NCBI GenBank assembly: GCA_905250115.1
Contig: CAJNOI010000010.1
Span: 560,768 to 624,767, forward strand
DNA: 64,000 nt
From: Adineta steineri
Taxonomy: Eukaryota; Rotifera; Eurotatoria; Adinetida; Adinetidae
Direction of reading: 5' to 3'
The translations under genes and the position numbers were made by a program. Below the pieces are notes generated by a model. The model was not told where the DNA came from. It ran no database searches and saw only the letters and a list, made by a program, of their open reading frames with translations. Positions 24,048 to 35,656 of the stretch are shown piece after piece; the stretch's first letter is position 1; each line of letters starts with the position of its first letter.

Positions 24048-25330
24048 ATCTAAGACCCATTTTGACTTTATCTTTGGTTTTCTTTCGAACAACATCAATA
24101 TTTCGTTCTTGCCATGTACTTTTTCGTAGTTTAATTGGTCGATTACCAACATATTTACCTATTTAAAAATAGAGAAAAAATGAAATTAGATTAAGAAGAA
24201 ATATATATATATGAAACTTTTACCATTCATTTCACGCATTGCTCGAATATAATCTTGAGAATCTTTAAATGAAACAAAACCATAACCACGAGTTTTTCCT
24301 GATCGTTTATCTCGAACAACTTTTGCTTTTTGAAATGATGGATATTTATTAAAAGCTCGTACTAATACATCATCATTAACTTCATTACCAAGATCACCAC
24401 AAAATAATCGAAAATCATCTATAAAATATAAAATTTTTATTTCAAATACAAGAAGTTTTTCTCTTTACCTGAATCCCATTCAGCAAGTGTTTCATCTTCC
24501 CATGTCGTACCACCAGCCATACGAACATGACGTGGTTTTTTTGGTTGTTTATTTTTACTTTTTTTCTTTGTTGTTGAACTACTCTCACCTTCATGATCTA
24601 ATACAAAATAAAAAATGAATTATATATGTATAATTTATGTTTAATTTTTTACCATTAGTTTCCATTGGTTGTGATGTTGTAGCATATGCTTTACTAACTG
24701 GATGAGGATTTTGCTCAAGTTTAGTAACTAATGGTTTATCTAATTTTGGTGCAGAAGGTTTATTCTCTATGATTGGTATTTGTGTAGGAAGTTGAGGAAT
24801 AGGATTAGTTGGTTCAATTGGATGAGTTGATTTTTCATTAGATGTTTGATTTTTATAAAGTAATGGTTGAGCTGAAAGCGTCGATTGTTGTGGAGGAGGA
24901 ATCGAATTTTGTAATGATGGTGGTGGCGATGGAATTCGTTGAGGAATTGATGAAGCCATTTGTGACGCTCGCATTGATGATGAAGGAAAAGGTACAGATT
25001 GTTGTGGAACACGATGACGAAGTTGATGTGGTACAAAAGCAGGTCGAGGTGGTAAACGAGTTTGTGAAGGAACCGAATTATTATTATTTAATAACTGAGC
25101 CATTACACCAGGTGGTGGTGGTGGAAGAGGTGGTAAACCTGGTAGTAGTGGTGGAAACATACCAGGTGGTGGTGGACCAGGTGGCATCATAGGCATTCTT
25201 GGTGGACCAGTGACTGTATTGGTATTGGAGATCTCATTCTCAAAACTAAAATTAAAAGAAGAAATAAAATTGATATGTATAAAATGATTACTTACCGAGA
25301 CATCTCAGCATCAAAATTACTCAACGACAT
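24048..25330 (-). CDS. RBM42: RNA-binding protein 42
   Basis: Five exons encode a protein starting MSLSNFDAEMSRFENEI. A long proline-rich middle (MPPGPPPPGMFPPLLPGLPP...) is followed by a basic KKKSKNKQPKK stretch. The C-terminal RRM has RNP2 LFCGDLG and RNP1 RGYGFVSF, then FKDSQDYIRAMREMNGKYVG, and the protein ends KKTKDKVKMGLR. The RRM block and tail closely match animal RBM42, which binds RNA, associates with hnRNP K and takes part in splicing and stress-granule biology. All four introns (45-65 bp) keep frame. Its start faces the HMG-box gene 2.6 kb away, divergently. Confidence 0.93.
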
Positions 25331-27895
25331 TTTGAATATTCTTTGAGAAAAGCAATTATCGATAGTTAAATTACGAAATAATACGTAAATGTTAGATATA
25401 TTTCTCTAAGATAAACAAATTTAATAAGAAAATGAATGAATTGCATTGTTTCTTCTTTTTTTCTTATAATACGCAAGTCGTATGATGATTGGAGTAATTA
25501 TTATTCTATCAGAGTATTAGTTTATAGCGACATTACGAGGACGCCAGTATTCAGCATAAGAAAAGAATTTAAAACAATTAGTTATTCAATAATAGACTAG
25601 TTGATATCATTTGAATTAATAACTCTATAGCAATGATAATAGCTTTTTAGATTTTAATCAATTGATAGCATAGAACTTTTAGAGAAATAAATAAGCGTAA
25701 TTAACTTAATGATATACAAATTTATTTCATAATAATCGAAACTTTTGTTTTATATGATAGAGAATAATGAAAACATTGAACGTTATGTATTATTATATCG
25801 ATTTGAATGATATTGAAATTGTAAGTAAGAATTAATTTCGAATCATATAATATATGATCTTGTGAAATTACAATTTCATTTTTAAGACTCTGTTAATTTA
25901 TGAATGTATTTATTGGAATTATTCATAAACATCTGTACAATATATATATTTGAAAAAGAAAGTAAACTTATCTTTTTAAATTTTCATTAATCATATTGAA
26001 TAGACTATTTACACATTTGGTGCAATGTTTTGAAATAACCTTCATTTATTGACTAGATATATTTACTATTCTTAGAATAATAGTATGTCAATTATTTTAT
26101 TTCAATATTCAAAGCAAAGATATTCATTTGTTAATATATGATATAACACATATATACGAAGTTTACTTATTGACTTTTTATATGATCAATAGTTTAATTT
26201 CAATACAATAAAACTATTAGTTGTATATTGTTTATCATATTTTACAAAAAAAATTATATGTAGAATTTTATGATACTAAATTCGATTGTATTTTCATATT
26301 AGTCGTTCAAATGAATTATATAAATTATTAATAGTTTTTTTGAAAAGAGAAAAACATTAGATAGAATAAAGATCAATTAATCGAATGTTCTCATATTATT
26401 CATCAACTATTATTCAGATTCTTCCTTTGATATATATATATATATATATTGTCTGTTCTTTACTTCTACTGATTGATATTATGTACTGAATCATATGTTT
26501 CATTAAAGAAAATTAATCGAAGATATGCACTGTGATAGAAATATACTCGCATTGATGAAATAAAATACTTTTATGATAAAATAGTTAAATTTAGAATTAT
26601 TATTCAAATATCGATAAAAAAAAAGAATACTGTGATACTCTTCTTCATCGATACTATTTTTGATATCAAAGAAATATTGTATAGATAGCAAATAATCATC
26701 ATATGAGAGAACAAATTCAAATCATTACATATATACGAAAGAAAAAGACAATGATGTTCTTGATTGAACTGATAAACAGGACAATATTATTGAATTGATA
26801 GTATTTTAACATCAGGAACATTTTCACAAGTGTTTAGTAATGATAGTGACGAAAGATTATTTTTTTTTTGTTGAAAAAGAAAACAAAATATAAGCAACAA
26901 ATAATTTGATGGCAAATATGCATCCTTGCAACTCTGCTAAAGTCGATCTATCTTATGTATTCTTAAGCTCTGTCGACCTAGATAAGGCACGCTCCGCTTC
27001 GTTCTCTCCCCCTCTCTCTTGATAGTATAGCATACTGCCCGTCAGCGCCATGAGAAATCCATCACCCCCATCATCTTCATCACAATGCAAGCGCATTTGC
27101 TTCTTCGTTCTCTTTCTCTTTCTCTCTATTATACGTCTGCTGCCACTACGATTACTGCTCTGCCCGAAAAGTAAATTGCTACGTAGGCAGCAGTGGCAGA
27201 AACGATAGAAATAGTATGTATGTATGCATACATACATCGTTCTCGGCTTCGACGTTCCTTCTCTGTGCGTCGTTTATTCGCGCACACACATACATACATA
27301 GGCATCTAGCACACAATGCCTAATCTATCAATCGAGCTGTGTATATGTGTATGTGTGTGTGCGCATAGAAAGAGAAAGAGAAAGCTACGCACACACATAC
27401 ACAGCACACACACATATACGCCACTTGAAAAGCGCTGCGCATAGGCGCTCGTCCGTCGACGGCAAACGAGTAAGCGAAGAAAGAAAGAAAGAAGAAAGAC
27501 ATTAGAACGGCTACACTATTACTTTGTATACGACAACATGCAGAAGAAAGAGAGAAAGAAGAGACGTGGTAGTGCACTACTGCAGTGGTTCATAGACAGA
27601 GAGAGAATAAGAGAGTAAAAGCAAGCCAAGCAAACGCGTTTGCTTCAGTCGTAGTACAGCACATACATACATACACGTCTTTCCCCTTTTTTTTACATCG
27701 AAACTAGCGACTCGCTAGCTATTTTTATTTCGACGTCTATCGCCCTCTTCCTCTCCCGCCAAAGCCAAGTAAGCACAGTTTTCTCTTTGTTCTTCTCTAA
27801 CTTGTCAATTGGGTACATACACTCTTGTCAATTTTTCAACAAACGAAATATTTCTGTTTTCTTTTAGATAAAAAGATAATTAAAAAGATCTAACT
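25331..27895. other. Divergent intergenic region, RBM42 to HMG-box gene
   Basis: 25331-26940 is AT-rich with a (TA)n run near 26430-26450 and no gene. From about 26950 to 27760 the composition becomes GC- and CpG-richer with CT/GA tracts and ACATACATA and CACACA repeats. This is a likely promoter/leader region for the HMG gene. A leader intron is well supported: donor AA/GTAAGC at about 27769 and acceptor TTTTAG at about 27867. Confidence 0.55.
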
Positions 27896-28245
27896 ATGCC
27901 TCGTGCACCAAAACAAAAAGATCCTAATGCGCCAAAGCGACCATTATCGGCATTTTTCATTTTTTCACAAGATGAAAGACCAAAAATAAAATTAACGAAT
28001 GCAACATTATCAGTAGCTGATGTTGCTAAACTTATTGGGGAAAAATGGCGTTCAGCACCAGATGAATTAAAACGTCGATATGAAAAAGCAGCTAAAGAAG
28101 CTAAAGAACGTTATGAAATCGAATTGCAAGCATATAAACAAACACGTAAAGATAAACTTATCATTATTATTCTTTAAATTAGTTTCTTTTTTTATCTTTA
28201 GCTCAATATACACAATCATTACAACAAGCAAAAGCTCGAGCTTAA
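27896..28245 (+). CDS. Single HMG-box chromatin protein (HMGB/NHP6-like)
   Basis: Two exons (27896-28145 and 28202-28245) encode 97 residues. Residues about 8-77 form one HMG box: DPNAPKRPLSAFFIFSQDERPKIK, then VAKLIGEKWRSAPDELKRRYEKAAKEAKERYE. This box bends DNA by minor-groove binding and without sequence preference. There is only one box and no acidic tail, so the protein resembles yeast NHP6 or insect HMG-D more than two-box vertebrate HMGB1. The C-terminus is short and ends LQQAKARA. The donor used is C/GTAAAG at 28146, which restores frame into the short last exon. Expected to be an abundant nuclear architectural protein. Its leader carries its own intron. Confidence 0.92.
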
Positions 28246-28754
28246 AAAATTGAATTGTTGAGAATGAACATTTAGTTATTAACCTCTGTATACCTTCTTC
28301 TTCTTTGCATTATACTATCTTTCATTTTTCTTTTTTTTCCGCATTCGGTGTGTAGTATTATATCTTTATGTTTTGTTTTGTGTGTTTCTATCTATCAGAT
28401 AAAAATTATGGACCATTGTTGTACAGAAAAAAAAAACTGAAAAAAATCTTTACTTATACAGACTTTTCTAAAAGCAAAAGCAAGATGCTTATTATTTTAC
28501 AACTATTCTCTTGATATAGCTGTTGAGGTTTTCTTCTTGTAAGCATGTTTTTCTTGTTGTTTCAAGGTACATATATCTGTATGTGTGTGTGTGTGTCTAT
28601 TTTTGCTTTTGAAAAAATAAATAAAACATATCTATCTTTTCAATAGATTGAAGCGAATATGAAAAAGAATAAGAAATAATATAAAGATTAGAGAGAGAGA
28701 GAAAAAAAACATATGAATCGAATATTTCAATTGAAATTAGTCCATCAAGATACA
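28246..28754. other. Convergent 3' regions of HMG-box and RING/B-box genes
   Basis: About 500 bp of T-rich and A-rich UTR-like sequence with a (GT)n tract near 28578-28598. The two genes converge here. No further gene is seen. Confidence 0.6.
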
Positions 28755-29976
28755 TTACATCAGAATACATGAACGACTTGCAGCTGCGGCAACTGGTCGA
28801 TGAGCACCTGTTGTTGCATAAATATTAACATTTTTTGAATTTATTAATTTTCCAACAAGAGCATCGGTTTTTTCAGGTTGTGTTGGTTGAAAATGTAATT
28901 CCTATATAAATTAACCCAAAAAAACATCTTATTACAAAATTTTCGAACAATTAAAATCTTTACTTGTTCCTTCTTTTCATTAATTCGACCTGCATAATTC
29001 TCTAATTTATCTTTCCAATTTGGTGCTGTATCTAAATAATCTTTATGCATTTTTATTGCAACCATTTGATTTTTTTCACTAAAAATAATTATGAGATAAA
29101 TCATATGCAAACGAAATATATATATGTAGTTTACTTTCGATATTTATCAGCTATTTCATCTAAAGCTGCTTTATTTTTTTGAAGATATTCTTTTTCAAGT
29201 TCCGTAGTATCAATTCTTCTACAAAAGTATAAACAATTATTCATACTAACTAATACATACAAACAATATATACCCAGTTTCAAAAAGAATTCTTGTATCA
29301 ACTTGTTTTTGAAGATTTTCTTCTTCCTCATGTATAAGTTTAATTAATTCATTTACATGTGCTGATATTTTATCTTTCATTAATTTATATTCTTGTATAC
29401 GATTAGTTCGACTAGTATTTAATGCCTCTAAATAAATATAAAAATTATTGTTTTTAAATTAAAAAAAAATAAACAAATAATCATTACATACGTGCTACAA
29501 CAGTAAGGTCATTAGTTTTATTTACTAAATTATGTATTGATTGATCAACATCCTTCTTTTGTAATTCATAATGTTGTGTTCGACAACTAGGACATAATGG
29601 TTTTTCACAATGAAAACATTTACGTAAATCAGTTATTGTTTTACATCCAGCACATTCAGCATGAATTGCTGCAGGAGAATCGTCAGTAATAGTAGAATAT
29701 GAAGTACCACTATTTTAACAACAAAAAAAAATGTTTTTTTTCCTATGAAATAAATATACATATTTAAATCAATAAGATAGAATGATAGTTTATCCAGTTT
29801 AGCTGCTGAAAGTGAAGCAGCTGGCGTGGGATGTTCAGTGGCACATATTGGACAAATGATTTTTTCATTTCGTATTTCTTTTGTTAAACAATCAGTACAA
29901 TATGAATGTCGACAAATTAATTCTAATGGACTGGTCAAATGTTTGTTGCAATAATGACATTGAAGAAATGAATCCA
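28755..29976 (-). CDS. TRIM-like RING / B-box / coiled-coil protein
   Basis: About six exons. The N-terminus carries a C3HC4-type RING: CHYC at residues 8-11, CRHSYCTDC and CPIC, the E2-binding module of an E3 ubiquitin ligase. A B-box-like zinc motif follows (CAGC...CFHCEKPLCPSC..QHYE). Next come long charged helices (ISAHVNELIKLIHEEEENLQKQVDTRI, ELEKEYLQKNKAALDEIADKYRK) predicted to form a coiled coil. The protein ends soon after the coiled coil (RPVAAAASRSCILM) with no NHL, SPRY or filamin domain, so the substrate-binding part of classical TRIMs is missing. The true ATG is at 29976; the frame upstream lacks an ATG. It shares a 645-bp head-to-head promoter with CFAP119. Confidence 0.82.
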
Positions 29977-30621
29977 TTTTTAATAATTTCAAAAAATAAA
30001 ATGGAAAAGACTATATGAGAATGGCATACGTTTTAAGCTGTGGTGTTTTAGTGAGTTGCTTCGATACGAACAAGTATGCGTTTCCTTTAATTGATATTAT
30101 TTTACTTCATTTATATTGTTGTCGACGTTGTCCCGAGAAACTTCTAAACATTTTTCTGTTCCGTTCATAGAAGCGAGAACGTAGTAAAAGAAATTAAGTA
30201 AAATAAGAAACATTTAGTTTTGGAATGATAATTACAAAATAATGTCTGTCACTTTATTTAGTCTTGTTTTAAATTAAGATAAGTAGTTATGAACAAAAAA
30301 AAAGGACATGAAGTTTAAAGAGTTGAAATACATTCTTTCAATAATGAAATGAAGTTAATCAATATGATGCTATCGAGTCAAAATAATTATAACTTTTCTT
30401 GTTTCACAAGTCTAACATATATTGATATCGTTTTTTTAAAGAAATAACTTTTATTGAATGATAAAGTAGTATAAAAATTTTGTAAAGATATTACTTTCAT
30501 TTATTGGATGATTTTCCGTGGCGCCCTCAGTTTGTAACCATAGAAACGGAAGTATTGTTGACTTTCAATGGCAAAATCTTACATTTTAGTCTAATACAAA
30601 CGAATAATTTTTTACTAAGCA
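29977..30621. promoter_or_regulatory. Presumed bidirectional promoter (RING/B-box gene and CFAP119)
   Basis: The two genes start 645 bp apart in opposite directions and nothing else is encoded between them. Promoter function is inferred from this geometry; no specific motif was identified. Confidence 0.4.
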
Positions 30622-31764
30622 ATGCATGTAAGTTAATTAAAATGTTATTATAATAATCGTTTTTATATCAATTTTAGAAATCAACACCACCAAAACCTAA
30701 GATTCTTGTTTGGTATATAGAGAAAAATATATTTAAAAACAAAAAAACTATTCATCTATATTTTTTCTTATCTATAGGACTGATATTTCTCATGATCAAA
30801 TGATTAAATTAGAAGAATTACATGATTCTGAAAGTATACATGAGTATGATTTTTTTTTAGAATTGATTTATTATTCGTAATCAAAATAATTCGATTTATA
30901 TTTTAGATTTTTTATAAAAATTTTTGGATTTGAACGAAATACTAAACGTACAAAAATACTATGTGATTTATTTTATTATGCTTTAAATTTTGCTCGTACA
31001 AATACGTTTAATCATGAACAAACGTCAGCATTTTTAAGTATTCTTAAACAAGTTCATGATATGTCTGTCCGTATGTATATTTTCATATCTATATATTTGT
31101 TTCATTAATTTTTTTATCAATTTCAGATACACCATATGCAAATATGGAAGAAACTTATCAATATTTCAAAGCACTTATTCTAAAACATTCATTATTTGTA
31201 AATATTTTGTATTATAACAATCAAATATCCTTTTTTTATTTAATTTTCTAGAGACCACCACACCATTTACGTATATTTACACCAAATTTAACGAAAAAAA
31301 TAACTGATTATATTATTGATACATATTTTCGTCATATTAAAATGTATAAATATATATTTACTCCATATGTAAGTAGTATTTGTATATAATTACAATAAGA
31401 TTCATAATTTTCTTTTTCCTTAGATTGATTTTCATTTAAATTTTACTTACGAAGGGATAAAACAGCAAATATCGAAGACAGAAGGCGGAGAAGAACAACA
31501 TGAAACAGAAAATATTGATACTAATAATGAACAAAGTAAATAATTATATTGAAATAAGATTTATTCAATCATTTTGTTTTAGAAAATGAAGAACCTTCTG
31601 ATTTAGTTGAAGTTCGTAAATTAATTCAAACATACATGAAAGAAGAACTCCGGAAAATTGAAAATCCTACTGAAGGACGAGAACTTCAAACACCAACTGA
31701 TAAGCATCGACGAATTAGATCTGGTAGTTCAAAATCTTCTTCAAAATCACGAACACCGAAATAA
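30622..31764 (+). CDS. CFAP119: Cilia- and flagella-associated protein 119 (CCDC189-like)
   Basis: Eight exons encode about 270 residues. Recognisable blocks are PKPKILVWTDISHDQMIKLEEL, LFYYALNFARTNTFNHEQTSAF, then HTPYANMEETYQYFKALILKHS and RPPHHLRIFTPNLTKKITDYI, and finally DTYFRHIKMYKYIFTPYIDFHLNFTYEG. These match my memory of the CCDC189/C16orf93 family of axonemal (radial-spoke-associated) proteins. The C-terminus is charged, with a short coiled coil and an SSSKSSSKSR tail. The first coding exon is only six bases (ATGCAT, 30622-30627) before GTAAGT; a different upstream start cannot be excluded. A ciliary role fits a ciliated animal. Confidence 0.68.
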
Positions 31765-32191
31765 AACTATATTCTTCTTAATATAATCATATTAAAATAT
31801 ATTCAATGACTGTGAATTAGATATGGATGCAAACATATCAGGATGATTTCATAAATAATGAATCAGTATTGATTTGATTGTTAACAAGGAAATTTCATAT
31901 TCATTGGAAAAGTAACACAAGGATAAATATCATCTTGATCATAAACAATCAAACCTCTGCAAAAAAAANNNNNNNNNNTTTTGTCTTCATTCTTATTCAT
32001 CTGATCTCCAAAATCAAGAGTCGTCATTAGGATGAACTCGATATTGAATTTGTAATATCATATGGAAGAAAATCTTTTTCTTTACTCATTATAGATACAT
32101 TTCTATTTTGATAGGATAAGATTTACTTCATATTATTTATTAAAACATGATCTTTTCAGATTCTGAATTATATATTTTATTTATAAAAACG
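31765..32191. other. Convergent 3' region containing an assembly gap
   Basis: This is 3' flank between CFAP119 and UBL7, which converge. Ten Ns at 31969-31978 follow an A-run and mark an assembly join or an unresolved homopolymer. No gene is seen. Confidence 0.7.
31969..31978. other. Assembly gap (10 N)
   Basis: Ten consecutive Ns. Distances across this point may be unreliable. Confidence 0.98.
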
Positions 32192-33511
32192 TTAACCGAG
32201 TAATAAGTCTAGAGCTGCTTTTAAATCCCAATTTGTTGCTTCGAGTGCTTGTCGATTAGCTATTTCATCTGTTAGGCCCATAGCACGCATTTGATCTAAT
32301 AGTTCTTGTGCATTAGTTGGTTCACTTTCTGGATTTTCTGTTGTTGTTATTGGTGTTGATGGATTAGTTGATGTTCTTTGTAGGACACTTCTTAATTGAT
32401 CCATACTTATAACATTACGACGATTTGGTGTTCTTTGTGTTTGTTGAGATGGAACATTCGATGGACGAGAATTTGTTGTCAATCGATTTGTTTGTTCAAG
32501 TGCACGATAAAAATCTTCATTTGTTATACGTCGAGGCATTACATTAAATGCTGGTTGACGTGGTGCAGCTGGTTCAATTAAATGAGGACTACCATTTAAA
32601 AAGTAAGCAGCTATATAAAAACAAATAAATCAAATCAAATAAATTTAATTTCATAAATTTACCAGGTGATAATTGTAAATCATTCGAATTAGCTGTATTA
32701 CTTGTTGATGTCCATTCTTTGATTACTTGAGCAACTACTTTATATAATAATGGATTTGCTTGTACAATTTCTGTAAGATGTTTGATATTATGATTTTGAC
32801 AGAAAAGTACTGAATCTTCACATAAACCTGAATAAATGCAAAAAAAAAGTTGTTTGAATGTTAAATAAATCATTATTTTAGTATATGACCTATTGCACTT
32901 GAATCTAATAATAATTCAGGTAATACTTGAGTAATTTTTCGCCAAAATTCTGGTGTTTTCATTAACCAATAAAGCTAATTAAAATAGAAAAATAAATAAA
33001 AAAAATGAATTATTTTTTTGTCTTACACGATGAAATTCATTGGGTGTAGCTGATATTTCAATTGTTTTCGAACTTTGATGTAATTCACTTTTACCAGGCA
33101 AACCTATTTATAAAAAGTAAAAGTACAAAAAAAAATTAGTCATATAAAAATATTTTACCAGCTGAAGTTTCCATAGAAGATTCATTAGGTAATTTTATTT
33201 TTGGTATAATTACTAAACTATCCTCATTTTCAATTTCATAATCATTTAGATTTTTATCATCACCAATCAATTGAACACCTTGACAATATATATCTATATT
33301 TAATATATGTATTTTTGAGTAAACCAAACAAAAATAAACTATGTTACTTACCAAATGAATTATCTGGTAATGATAGTATTTGAGCTATTTGTAGTTTTAA
33401 TTGTTTTATTGAACAGTCTTCAATATTCAATTTATTATTCGATGTATGTACATTGTTATTAGTTTTGTTGTTTATCGTTGAATCAAATGATAATAAATTG
33501 AATGTATACAT
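32192..33511 (-). CDS. UBL7: Ubiquitin-like protein 7 (UBL + UBA)
   Basis: Six exons encode about 340 residues. The N-terminal half is ubiquitin-like (IEDCSIKQLKLQIAQIL...GVQLIGDDKNLNDYEI..EDSLVIIPK). The middle carries LYWLMKTPEFWRKITQVLPELL and VQANPLLYKVVAQVIKEW, resembling the STI1-like middle part of the family. The C-terminus is a UBA domain, AQELLDQMRAMGLTDEIANRQALEATNWDLKAALDLLLG, with the MGL and ALEATNWDLKAALDLL signature that binds ubiquitin. This UBL-middle-UBA plan and the spacing match UBL7, a proteasome/ubiquitin shuttle-type protein that in vertebrates also modulates innate signalling. All introns are 50-75 bp and keep frame. Confidence 0.8.
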
Positions 33512-35656
33512 CGTAGGTCTTTTTCTTCTTTTTTTGTATTTTTAGTTTATACTCTACAATTAAATGGGTTGTACATGAGAATTGAATGTGACCTGTCATC
33601 ATATTTCTAATTTGATCACATTGTTCAACTTTCCTCTCATCAACTCGAATTACAGTGTAGAAACGAATCTTTTTTTTCTTTTATTTTACTGTCAATTTAC
33701 AACGAATAAATTAATATCTATCAAGGATGCGTTTATATACAAAATCAAAAGAACAATCTTTTGTTATAAGACGTTTTTATCTGTCCACTCAATCCAGTCA
33801 TGTACCATAGAGCAACATACATATATATATGCATGTATCAAGACTAGACGAGACACTCAATCTTTACGTATATATATATGTATGCATGTGTACGTTAAGT
33901 AACACGAGATCTTATTTCTTCGCGTAAAAATCTACTTGAGTGTATGTGCGTTAATGGATCCAAGCTGTTACAAGGAGATACACTTATAGTAATATTTTCA
34001 TTTTTTATGTAGTGCATCTAACATGCTTTCTCTTCAATGTCAATAGTAGCCATCAAATGGCAATATACATAGATATATATATATAAGCGGTAGTACTCTT
34101 CCATCTATGTCTATTCTAAAAGCATTCATCATCATCATCTATCCTTACGAGTTTTATTTCCGACATTACTCTCTTTGTTACCCACATATGCCGGAAGATT
34201 ACTATCTAAAATTCCCTAATGTAATGAATTGTTCTGTTCAAATCTACTCTATGGAGATTTGTGTATACATATATATATATAGTTTGATGTATATTCATCG
34301 CACACACTCGAAAAAAAAAGATGAAGATATATGTAACTAAGAATCTTGATGAGTTCGTATATGTGTGAAAATGACACGCTCACACTATTGTCAATACATA
34401 TGTAGGTATGAACATATTTTCACATCGTGTGCATCGTCACTTGACACTGACGAGATCAATATCCGGCTGTTTAAAGTATATAATTCTTTTCGTTTGCTTC
34501 CTCTAAATATGAAGTAATAAAATTCCAAGTTTACATTGTTTTCTTTTCTCGATGTTGTTAGCATTAGGTAAATAACATAAGAACAACAAGCGAAGAGGAG
34601 AGAGAGAGAGGGAGAAAAAAAGAAGCTGTTTTAACAATCTTATTCAATAAATATGTACATAAATGAGCATCGACACTGAGCTCTGCTGGAAGTTTTATGT
34701 TTTTACTCAGCTCCCTGTCAATCATATTTGTCATTGTGGCATCTCTTACATGACATTGATGCATAGATGTATATTCGTCGACAATAGTTCTTTCCCTTGA
34801 CGATATATGTTTACAAAAAAAAACGTGTGAGATAATCATTTTGCACCCCTACTGTCTATCTTATCCTGTCTTCGCTTCCTTACATGCTCCATCATTGCCA
34901 TCGTATCACTAATAGGCACAAAAAAGAAAGGGTGAGTTAAAAAATAGACAAGAAAAAGAAACGAATGAATATAACATAAGATGATCTTGTTATGTAATTC
35001 TCAAGCGTATACTTGGACTCTCATATACACTAATGATCATAATCTTACTCTCTATCCTAACAGACAACGATTTACTAATGATGATTGTGTGATATTCATG
35101 TTAGGTAGTGGACACAATTTCTTTCGTGATGCAATTCATTTTCTACGGTTTCAATTAATTCTCTTATCACAGTTGTTATTGCCGCCACCGCCCCAACTAC
35201 TTCTATTCAAAGAATAACAATTCACATTTCATCTCGTGTCCGATTGACGACATTTTGATTTTTTTTCTTCTTCTGTCTCTTCATTCTCTGTGTATACAGC
35301 ATACACAATATACATGTATAACTCTCTAGGTAACCTAATCTTCTTCTTCTTCCATATGGCGGTATACATGCGTGTTAATCGTTTTGAAAGTAGCTTTTTT
35401 AAATTGGTGACTAAAAAAGCGGCATCAGATTAAAATAAAAGAATAAATGAATGCTTTTTCAAATAACATGATGATCGATTATGAATATGTTTACTTGTTT
35501 AAATAAACAATTAGTCATTTAAAATACTGTTCTTTCTCATTATATTCATTTTACAAGAAATACACAAAGAAACAAGTGAGTGAGAGATGAGAGAGAGAAA
35601 GAGGAAAAAATGCTTATATAGACAAGTACACGATAACAAAGAAAATGAAAAGATTA
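33512..35656. other. 2.1-kb intergenic region, UBL7 to NOTUM-like gene
   Basis: AT-rich DNA with TA/CATA microsatellites (about 33816-33890, 34070-34085, 34265-34285) and a GA tract at 34590-34620. It contains the UBL7 promoter (minus) and the NOTUM-like 3' end. Short plus-strand frames are not convincing. Confidence 0.5.

Noticed and set aside
24842-25192. Plus-strand Val-rich frame
   Set aside because: Antisense of the proline-rich part of RBM42; Val codons are the complement of repetitive codons there.
26430-26450. Alternating TA runs as replication or regulatory sites
   Set aside because: Such (TA)n tracts occur throughout this AT-rich window and carry no extra signal here.
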